Origin: Nymphaea colorata
Lineage: Eukaryota; Streptophyta; Magnoliopsida; Nymphaeales; Nymphaeaceae
DNA length: 64,000 nt
Assembly: GCF_008831285.2 (NCBI RefSeq)
Contig: NC_045141.1
Span: forward strand, 16,974,106 to 17,038,105
Direction: 5' to 3'
The stretch's first letter is position 1. Each line of letters opens with the position of its first letter. Positions 47,296 to 56,335 of the stretch are shown here, one piece after another. Under the pieces are notes generated by a model. It was not told where the DNA came from, did no database searches, and saw nothing but the letters and a program-made list of their open reading frames with translations. The position numbers and the translations under genes were made by a program.

Positions 47296-48480
47296 TTCTC
47301 AAGGATCGTTACCAGTGCAACTTGAATAACATCAGTACCTGCTTGGGTTGAGATAAAACAAAATGAATATCCAATGCTGTTACTACCAGACCTTAATCAG
47401 GAGAACAAAGGTATCCGCTTTTAAGACGTGTTCTCGTGATATGGCTGGTCCAAATAACAAGAGCAACAATAGTATTACGTGTACTTTGCATGACTAGTAA
47501 CGTGAACGGAGCCATTGGAAAACTAGCCGAATTCTTCAGCATCAAGACTCACCAAGAATTTGTCTATCGAAAATCTAACTGGACTCGCGCAAGGCCTTCA
47601 TAAGAATCAGCTGCAATAAATGGGACACGAGGAGAACAGAACTAAAATTAAACAAGAACCTATCGAGAACACCCGTGAAAAAAGGACGATCTATGCTAAG
47701 GGACGTCGGACTATTATACAGAAAATACAACATGTACAGACTTCTTTCACTTTTGTGGATAAAGGTGCACATTTAGACCCCCCATACGTATTACATGAAC
47801 ATAAAACAGTAATTAGAACTTTAAATAAGAATTAAAAAAATGAGATGCTTCCCCCGCAAGATTTTCCTCTAAAAGTAGCGAATGAGAAGTTAAATTACTT
47901 GAAAAATATTGAACAACGAATCAAGTAAAGTTTTTTAAAAAAAAAATCAAGAAATGTCGCTTAAAAGAATTCCACTGAAGAGGGAAAAGCGCCCAAATCT
48001 ACTTTCCTCCTAATTGAAGCACCAGAAGTTCTTTAATGAATGCTGCTAGTACTAATTGTTCAAAGCTGAATAAAAGAAGAGAAAGAAGGAAAGGAGGGAA
48101 GGAGAGAGAGTCATAATGTATGTAGATGAAGCTTCTTACTGTGGGATCCAACACCCCAAAAACGGCCACTCTAGGACTTCCGCAAGCATTTCTGTGAGTT
48201 ATTTCTTAATGCCATAAACTTGACGAACATGGGAAAGCATAAACGCAAGAACTGAAGCAAGATAATTTTTGTACAGTACCTTTTGAACGACTCTTCACTG
48301 AACAAGCAGATCAGCCTTGGCCTTCACCCACAGAGAAAGAGAGAAAGAAAGAGAGAGATGGGTTTTCTTGCTCCCAGAGAGCGAGATTCTCTCTGAGAAG
48401 AGGAGATCGATGCGCTTGCTCTTTCGGGCGAGAGAGACGGACAGAGGGAGCGGGATATGGAACGTTTTTGAAATTTTTTG
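47296..48480 (-). promoter_or_regulatory. 5' UTR and leader intron of the coiled-coil gene
   Basis: On the minus strand a CT-rich leader exon (about 48480-48280, with TCTCTCTCTTTCTTTCTCTC) ends at a donor AAAAG|GTACTG. An acceptor AAGCAG|G lies at 47338-47341, leaving 43 bases of leader before the ATG. CT-rich leaders and a first intron in the 5' UTR are usual for highly expressed plant genes. No TATA box was assigned. Confidence 0.55.
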
Positions 48481-48951
48481 AACGTTCGACGGCAAGGCAT
48501 TTTAAAAAGGAAAAAGAAACAAATAAGGCAACTCGGACGACTTTTTGGGCTTTAGATCGGTTCGGGTCGTAACGGGGATTATGAACCCGCCCACTATACG
48601 CAATCGTGTGATTTTGTTATCAAACTGTGAAGTACATACCAATATTTTCTTTTTTGCAATTTTACTTGAGTGAGAATATCACATTAGCATAAAACCTCCA
48701 AGGTCATTCCCTTGGCATGTCTTGATTAAGGAAGAGTGTAGCAAATGATGAAATGCTTCGAGGAGTTGAAAATAAGCATAGATCCGAAGATTTCCAAATC
48801 GGTCAATCTTTAAAACTGTTGCTAAATCTATGGACAAACCGGCGAACTAAAACATCTTACTAGCTAGGAGCTAGAGGAAAAGGAAGCAAAAGCGACTCCA
48901 GTAGTAGCACAGAAATGGGAGCAACCTAAACCATGAAAACAGGGTTGTGGG

Positions 48952-49136
48952 CAGGGGCGGAGCCAAAAAATTTTCATGAGAAAGGCTGAATTAAAGTTTC
49001 TAAATTTTGACACGGACCAATATCATTTTTCAAAATTTTAATGCAGGATAAGTAAATTTTTTTAAATTTTACATATATATATTTTTTTTAGGTGGGGCCA
49101 GGGCCCATGCGGGCCCCTCCCTTAGCTTTGCCCTTA
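48952..49136. mobile_element. hAT-type MITE, 185 bp, with 7/8 target duplication
   Basis: The left end is CAGGGGCGGAGCCAA, matching the Tip100-type terminus as I recall it; the reverse complement of the right end is TAAGGGCAAAGCTAAGG. Flanking 8-mers GTTGTGGG and GTTGTGGA differ at one base. The interior is AT-rich with GGGCCCATGCGGGCCCCTCC near the right end and has no coding capacity. Confidence 0.72.
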
Positions 49137-50024
49137 GTTGTGGAAGAAGATCAATACAAGTGTCGTGCTGTTAGGCGAAGGGATATAATACTACACCCTA
49201 AATGGGGAGAGTTCAATAGAAAAAAAACATCTATGGCTTATGCGCTCTGACCCGAGTAGCATGAAGGCACGTGTAATCCATTTTTTTGCAAATAAATGAT
49301 GTTATACTCTTCAAGGAATATAATCTTTTTATATAAACAGCAAACAATTTTACTTCCTTAACTCAAAAGCATTGCAAGGGAGTTTCTTGTATTAGTTGCT
49401 TCACATGATTGTGCAAGTGGTTTGGTATTTCAGGTAGGACTCATCGCTATGTTGAAGCATTTTTTTGCTTAATGGCTGGTTCTTGTTGGCCTATAGATAT
49501 AAATCCACTTCATGATTCATAAGGGCAAGCGCAAGCAACAAGATTGGCTTGAATATCACTACATATGCATCTATTATATGTATTATTGTCTCAAACAGTT
49601 CCCTCTTTGTTCATGTGAAGACTCTTAAAGTGCGTATACAATTAGACACAACAGAAGCTTTTCCCTTATATAATTTAATCCATAAGTGATGCTTGGGCAT
49701 TTGAACAAAAGAACAATTTGTAAGTGTTTGATGAATCTACTCTAAAAAGATTTGTGGAGCATTACAACCCATTATTTTATGAATCTATCTTAATTTTAGG
49801 AACAAATTCATTGGAAACTTGCAAACTGTTCAATGATCCAAAAATCTCATAAGAAGAAGTCATTTGGCAGTTGAGACGCTTTGTGAGTATCCTATGAATT
49901 TGGCTAAGACAAGTTCATGGAAAACTATGACTATTGTTCCATGAACTTACCTCAATTTTTATGACAGATTCACGAAACATTCACAAAATGTTTCTACTAT
50001 CAAACAACTCTTAAATGCCTCTTA
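49137..50024. other. Intergenic, nothing recognised
   Basis: AT-rich sequence without a supported gene between two candidate MITEs. Confidence 0.45.
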
Positions 50025-50624
50025 GTTTGCATTTGGATGAAGCCTTGGTAAAAAGGGGTTTTTTGGTTTTTGTGAAAATTTATTTTTTAATGGCTTTTGC
50101 AAAACGGGTTTTTATGTTTCGATGATTTGACAAAAACCTGGTTTTGAAACTTGGTTCTTGTTTAGATGACTAAAAAACCTAGCTTCACATAGTGCTTTTG
50201 AAAACTACAGGAGACTATCATTAGTATTATCTATAAGTACTTATTATCATTATTATTGTTATAAGAAAAACATGAAAATGAGCTGAAGAGTGCCATGGTG
50301 ATGTTTATCACTTTTGAAGCCAGCATATATTAAGTGCATATATGCACTTTATTCATCAATTAAACAAATATTTGCAAGCTGCATGAGACATGATTTGTTC
50401 ATTGAAGCAAAGACATGCCAAATAGTATGAAAATTTTAATTGAGTAATCAACAAAGTTACACTTTCAAAAAATGGTTTTGGAGGTAAAACTTAATTTTAA
50501 ACACCCACTTAACTTTTTTTTTTCCTTTGTGTAGATAGTAAGAAAAAAAGAAAACGTCTTCTATTTTAATCGGAATTGTGTTTGTGGAAATTCTAGAAAC
50601 ATAACTCGAAAGCGCCAAACGCAC
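50025..50624. mobile_element. Candidate 600-bp MITE with TCTTA flanks
   Basis: The left end GTTTGCATTTGGATGAAG and the reverse complement of the right end GTGCGTTTGGCGCTTTCG are partly complementary (about 11 of 18). Both sides are flanked by TCTTA (50020-50024, 50625-50629). The interior contains many AAAAACC/GGTTTTT words and no gene. The class is uncertain; the duplication could be 5 bp or an extended TTA of PIF/Harbinger type. Confidence 0.4.
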
Positions 50625-50849
50625 TCTTAGTTGTTTTATTATCTGCTATCAGATCAAAATGAAATGATCAGAATTCTAACGAAACCCAATTCTATGGATT
50701 TGGGTTCTTCAGTAGGATCTAATTTTCAGCATCCAGAGTTTCAACAATTTCGGACCTCGACGTCTGGATGTTTTCATGTGTCACCGAACCGTCCCTGCAT
50801 AATCCGAGTTGAGTTTAGCCCGCCAATTTTTTAAGGGTAACAGATTCCC

Positions 50850-51388
50850 TCGCCTCTCTCTCTCTCTCAAGTTCTCGAGTGGCCGGAGGGGCAAAAGGAG
50901 CAGGAAGATCCTCTTGATTTCACGATCAAGAAGTTTTGTCTCTCAGATGGTCCAAAGGTAATCGAATGCACAAACACAATTCCTCTACCTCTCTGTGATT
51001 CTGGTTTTTCTTCTTTCTTCTCTATTCTGTTTTGCGTTCAGGTCACGTTAAAACGAAGGCCACAATCAGTAACGAGCAGCGGCTCAAGTGACTCAAGTTG
51101 AGAGTCCGAGACTCCGAAATTGAAAGTAAAGCAGAGTTTTTACTTTCCCTCTAAAAAACTCTCGAAGCATTTTGTTTCCCCGCCCGGCGCCCAACCCTCG
51201 CCAAATCAGAAAGGGGGAAGCGGAAGTGCCATATCCTTTCCCTCTGCGAATCTGCCGCGGTGGCCAGGTCGGCGGTCGCCCGTTGCAGCGTCACTCCATC
51301 ATTCATCAGAGATTCAGAGACCCGCCAGTCCGACTCCGGCGTTGTCTACTTGTCTCTCGCATAGCTACGCCGCCGGCGCCGAGTCGGG
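50850..51388 (+). promoter_or_regulatory. Promoter and non-coding leader exons, possibly of GINS3
   Basis: A CT run (about 50851-50869) followed by two GC-richer stretches with good splice borders: CCAAAG|GTAATC near 50957, TTCAG|GTCACG near 51042 and GAGTCGG|GTGAGTG near 51388. No ATG-initiated frame spans them. They read like 5' leader exons of a plus-strand transcript whose next clear coding exon is GINS3 at 54013, which would mean a 2.6-kb leader intron. A separate non-coding transcript is equally possible. Confidence 0.35.
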
Positions 51389-51949
51389 TGAGTGAATGTT
51401 TGCCTCCATGCCCCAAATGACTGCTTCTTGATACTTGATAGAGTCATAGATACTTGAATGTTTCGCAACTGGATTTCGATTTGATTGCTTTTATTCGATG
51501 TTGGCTCATGCCTCATGGCTGCGCCTGCGTCAAAAAGATTGGTGTCGCTTGTCGGGTTTTTCGTTTTTTTTTGCCCTTTTTCAACTCTTGTTTTATTTCC
51601 TTGCCGCAGTAAGAGAACATGAAATATTGAAGGTATTCAGAAAATAATTGCAAAAACGAGCCACTGGTCTGAATGCTAGCTTACATATTGCGTAGCAAGC
51701 GTATGTTATACAAGTACTGATATATGAAAGAACATATTACCGCCAATATGTTTCGCTTCTTCGTGTATATCTGTGTTTTCTATCTGATAGATTTCTCTGA
51801 AAGAAGCACTTCTGTCATAGCATGAAATGCAGAGAGAACATTCATTAAGATACCTCCAGGTTCTTTTGGACGAGTACATTGCTGGAAGTTGCGGTATTGG
51901 CTGAATGCCCATGCTTCACATTTCACAATACATTCAGGCCCTTTTCACA

Positions 51950-52031
51950 ATACATATATTTTAATTTGATTTTTTTTTTCACATACTATGTTCTAGTGCC
52001 CCATAGCCAAAAATTTCTGGCTCCGCCACTG
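51950..52031 (-). mobile_element. hAT-MITE end fragment, reverse orientation
   Basis: The reverse complement from 52031 begins CAGTGGCGGAGCCAGAAATT, the same terminal motif as the other MITEs here. The other end was not found; a CACAAT word occurs on both sides but does not give a clean duplication. Confidence 0.5.
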
Positions 52032-52989
52032 GCCACAATCTACCGATTCCTAGGGAATAGTTTTGCGTATAATCTGATTTTAATGTGATAAAAAAAGATT
52101 GAAGGTTGAAATGCTTGAATTCTCTCTCTCTTTCACGTACGTGTGTGTATGTGGACTGTTCGCCACTTGGAGAGGGAGAAGTCATGAGCCTATGGGGGGA
52201 TGAAGATGATTTCGTTTGCATTGTTCTCCGGTTTTACTTCACTTCTCATAGGACAGTGTGCTCGATCTATGCGGGGGACAGCAACACAGAGGAGCTGAAG
52301 CAATCCACTTGGAGGCTGGAGCTGTAATCGTGCCTTGAGCTGGCAATTTGAGACTGAGTTCTCCTAATTTCCTCTCATGTTCATTGTAATTTAGTAGAAT
52401 CCGGTGATCCTGGAAGTTTTCTCGAAGTTGGAGTCCATGGGTTATTCGGTTCGAAGATAGGGGTCGACTTATGGATTTGTAAAGTTGTCGGAAGAGACCC
52501 GTGGTCGAAGAATTTGGTTGTGTGCTGCCTGCATCGGGAGTCTATGCCTTTGGTGGCAGCGCGAATGTATCCTTTCAGCGTTGCCATACTCGCCATAAAA
52601 AAGGATGAAGAATCATAAGCGAAAAGAGTCTGATCTCTAGGTTTGGCACGTCGATTCTAATTGATTCGTGCAAAAATAAGAAAAAATAGATGTGGCAATA
52701 CCTGCCGTTAATTTATTATTTTTTATTTAGTTATTGGTGGTATGGTAAAAGATGCCTGCTGGTATGACAAGACACTCATGCCAGAGAATACGCTTCATCT
52801 TTTAAAACTCTCCTGTGGTTGAACTGCACCTCATTCTTATGAACTTTAGATAGTTAGTGGCTCTGAAGTGCTGCAGTGAGTCCATTGAAGAAAAAAATAA
52901 TGAAAATGTCAAACTTGTTTGCAGATACAAAATGATCAATTCATTAGTAGTATGTGTGTGCGCCTACATGCAAGTATGCGTGAGAGAAA

Positions 52990-52994
<5 letters not shown>

Positions 52995-53024
<30 letters not shown>
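52995..53024. repeat. (GA)n microsatellite
   Basis: About 15 GA units. Confidence 0.95.
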
Positions 53025-53027
<3 letters not shown>

Positions 53028-54012
53028 CATTTATGTTTTCATTTTCCCACTTCTGTCATTGTTGCATACTATCAAACATGAAATAGAAAGAAGCTATTCA
53101 TTTTTTTGCACAAGGAGAAAAAACAATGTGGGAAAAGGATGTTTTTTGTGTATACATGTGATGCAAGAAAAGAATTCCTTTACTGGAAAGTGCAACCAGA
53201 TGGGGCGTCAGTCGGGATGGTGGAAAATTGGTTTTTAGATCATAGAGATGTTCACTCTTCATTCTCTGCAATTGATCCACAATGGCCACAATCCATAAAG
53301 AGGAAAAAGGAAAGCCACAATTCCATGATATGTTGTGCCATAAGTATACAAAAAATAATAGTCTTACTGGATCCACTGACCTATTTGTCCATATCTGATA
53401 ATACATAAGAACATGAATGATGTAAGTGATGAACAACCGAGTTTGACTGTGTCCTCCTTTGCTTAATATGCAACTATCCTTTCATGCTGGGTTGATGGTT
53501 TCCTATAGCATCACTATCATCATTCACAATTTGCTCTTCTGATCAATCATGGATGACATCTTTTAATTGGTTAAACTTTAAAGTTTGTGGTTCATTAATC
53601 ATTACTGCATTATATTATTATTTTTTTCCAAGAGGAGATAGGTGCAATTACTTTCCCCAATGGATATGCTGCCATACTTCAATCCACCAACTATAAACTA
53701 GTTCACGATAACTGCATATCCTGTGTTGCCATCAGAGCATGTCTTCCAGAAGTCGCATTTGTTTTCTGTAATGTGATTTGACATGTTAAATCACTATTTT
53801 ATTGAATTTTTCTTTGTTAAGGCTTGGATCTTTTCTCTCAATTTCATATAGCAGGTAGTTCACTGACGATGGTTTTAGGAAAGTAAACATTTTAATGTTA
53901 TTTGAGTCAATTTTTGAAGTGCAGGTCTGAGGGAGAGTAAGCTGAGGCTAAGCAGACATTTGTGGATAGAAAGAAAAGCAATAAATTGTAAAGCTAGAAC
54001 TTTTGTTTGTCT

Positions 54013-55227
54013 ATGGCCCAATACTATGAAATAGATAACATAATAATGGGGGAAGAGGTAATATCTGTTTCTGTGGTAGTGGTGCTTTTCTTTTACAGGA
54101 CAACACTTTCCTAAATCCTTTCTTTACCCCCCTTCTTGTGTTTTTCAGCTTGTTTCAGTTGTCTTCAGGGTAGGAGCTAATGGCGTTGGAGTATTAGATC
54201 CTGGTTCAGATAGTAATACTGTATGTCCAATGTACACTCTGGATACTATGGATGCAATCTCAAAGCATCATGAAGGGATTCCATTTATAAGTTAGTTTAC
54301 CTGCCATTGTTTCATTTGCATAAATTAGGTGGAACAAGGTGCAAAGGTTGATCTGCCATTTTGGCTTGCATATGAACTGTATTTGAGACAAGCAGTTACC
54401 CTCAATGTGCCTCCTGCTTTCAATCAAAAGTAAGATGTATTGTGGTTTTCTTTAGCCTTTTGTGGCCAGAAAACAGCATCATATATGTATCTCAAGAAAA
54501 AAGAAGTTATGCGGGTTGTCATATCTTTCATACTGCTTGTATCAAATGTTGCTTTTTTTATGATGCTGTCTCAAGCTGTATACGTTTTGTAAAACTGGCA
54601 GGACAAGAAAGGAAATTCAAGCTGATCCTGCGTGTGTGGATTTAAGAAGTCGATGTCCGTACTTCTATGAAGTGGGTTGCAAAATTGCTCCCTTGTAAGT
54701 TCATATGTTGCATAAGGAAATCTTTATCCTCTTGTGTTCCTTCAATTACTAGAATGTGTTTTTTGGGGCTTGTTTCGGCAACATGGAATCAGCACCTTGA
54801 ATGGATCATTTCTTTGTAGTGGTATGGATCCAATCAGGTAAATTCTGCCCCACCTTCACCCCAACATGAAATTAAACTCTCCTCTTATATGTATATATAG
54901 AAACAATGATCATGCCTTCCACTTTTTATCTTTGCCTTCTGGCTCTCAAAGTACTGTATGTGCTGTTTTGACAACTTCAACGATATAGATAGATGCAAAA
55001 TTTTCAAGTTTGTGGAATAAAAAAATCATAAATTCAGATGTATAAATTAGAGTTTATTTAACAATTAAACTTTTTTAGCTCATAAATTCAATTTAAACAT
55101 TATTTCATGATTTTTTAGTGTTATTTTTTCCATAACTTCTGTATCCATCTATACAATTAGATTTATGAAAAAAACTTGAAACACTGGGATCCATGCATTA
55201 CGAGGCATAATGTATAGAATATGTTTG

Positions 55228-55274
<47 letters not shown>

Positions 55275-56335
55275 TATGGGGGTTCAATGCTGCAATGTCC
55301 CTAATGTTGCCACGTTTTTTTCGAAAAAAAACACGATAAATTGAATTGCCGTTTAAAACTTTAAGAAACAGCATTTTAATGCCAAACAGTTTTTTTTCAT
55401 TTTCTATTTTCTAGCATTTAGTTGCAAATCTACTTATCTTTTGATGTTTGTGTTATTAGTTTCTCACTCATTTTATTTTTTCCCCTATTTTTAGTTTTTA
55501 AAATTTTTAAAAATTTACCATATTTTTCCTGTTGTTTTCAAGCTCGCCGTTATTTGTGACTTTGCTTATTGCTGAAAAACAGTCGCTAAATTAGCACCAT
55601 GGTTTATGGTGTGGTGATGGTTTCTCATATATATATATATATATGTATGTATGTATGTATGTATAAGCATTCATGTGCTTGAATGGTATCTGTAACTTGT
55701 TTGGTTAAAGCTTGACAAATGAGAATGGTTATGTTGTCTTGACTACATTTATTCTGAAGAAAATATTGCATCTGTTTCCAGTACTGGAACAATGGGCATT
55801 GGTTTGGAACCTTTGGATGGGTACAACAAGAAATTAACTTTGGAAGTTATTTAATTGATTACCAATTTGTGAGTTCCTTCATATTACTGACCATTTTATG
55901 TAACTAATTAAGTTTATGGCTTGTCTTTGTGAATATTCAGGGTTGGTGATAGGAGCATTGGTTCCTTCCTCCTTGATGCATTTAGAGGTCGGTATAGAGA
56001 AGTGCTTAGCAAGGCACACAGCACTGCATCTGTGGCAGCGTCCAAGTCTATCTTGTCAAAAGAGGAGTGCGAATGTAAGGCAACCATTTTGTATTATGCT
56101 GGCATTACCTAGTGTGGTTTATACCTTTCTTGGCCTTTTGGCTAAGATTAAGTGTGTGTACCTAGTATGGTTCATGTTTCTACTTGTTCATATGCCTATC
56201 TAACTTTTCTTCTTTCCTTTTGAAGTATTTAATGCAGCAGAAAACTCTATGGCTTCATTCAAAAAATGGCGGGTAGAGGGGGCAAGGCTGGAGAAAGCAT
56301 CCATTCTTGGGAGGAAGAGGAGATCAACAGATTAG
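54013..56335 (+). CDS. PSF3: GINS complex subunit 3 (PSF3), 6 exons
   Basis: Exons 54013-54057, 54149-54220, 54329-54429, 54602-54694, 55941-56074 and 56226-56335; phases agree and the product is 184 residues, the usual plant length. PSF3 is one of four GINS subunits that, with CDC45 and MCM2-7, form the replicative CMG helicase in the nucleus. The start MAQYYEIDNIIMGEE matches the family opening. The segment VDLPFWLAYELYLRQAVTLN followed by NVPPAFN is the conserved B-domain/A-domain junction, then ADPACVDLRSRCPYFYEVGC. The A-domain continues with GDRSIGSFLLDAFRGRYREV, and the C-terminus has FNAAENSMASFKKWRVEG and LEKASILGRKRRS. Intron 4 (1.25 kb) and intron 5 carry repeats and a U2-like insertion described separately. 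Two exon-like bits inside intron 4 were excluded because they break the family alignment. Confidence 0.93.
55225..55277. repeat. Compound (TA)n(TATG)n microsatellite, copy 1
   Basis: ATATAT run followed by about seven TATG units in GINS3 intron 4. A second tract of the same two-part structure lies about 400 bp downstream. Confidence 0.9.
55629..55664. repeat. Compound (TA)n(TATG)n microsatellite, copy 2
   Basis: Same architecture and orientation as the tract at 55225-55277, with fewer units. Confidence 0.9.
56121..56155 (+). pseudogene. U2 snRNA 5'-end fragment (retroinserted)
   Basis: These 35 bases match the first 35 nucleotides of plant U2 snRNA at 33 positions: ATACCTTTCT, then TGGCCTTTTGGCTAAGATTA and AGTGT. 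The two differences are C-to-T at U2 positions 11 (a CpG) and 29. Similarity stops just as the branch-point recognition sequence GTAGTA begins. The insert is flanked by direct repeats TACCTAGTGTGGTT (56106-56119) and TACCTAGTATGGTT (56159-56172), 13 of 14 identical, which indicates retroposition. It lies in sense orientation in GINS3 intron 5 and has no U2 promoter elements, so it is not a functional snRNA gene. Confidence 0.7.

Larger units (their letters stand above)
51389..54012. other. Probable leader intron or intergenic region upstream of GINS3
   Basis: No coding exon was supported. It includes the hAT-MITE end at about 51950-52031, a GAGAGA microsatellite (52995-53024) and low-complexity AT DNA. 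A 73-aa frame at 52106-52327 has no recognised relative. Confidence 0.4.

Noticed and set aside
51120-51395. 91-aa frame resembling a transit peptide
   Set aside because: Begins at TTG, has no in-frame ATG or downstream domain, and ends at a donor site; treated as non-coding leader.
54817-54836. Exon-like segment with AG and GT borders in GINS3 intron 4
   Set aside because: Including it separates the PSF3 segment CKIAPL from VGDRSIG, which otherwise join in phase and match the family.
55782-55820. Open stretch after a TTCCAG border in GINS3 intron 4
   Set aside because: Breaks the PSF3 alignment for the same reason and has no consistent donor.
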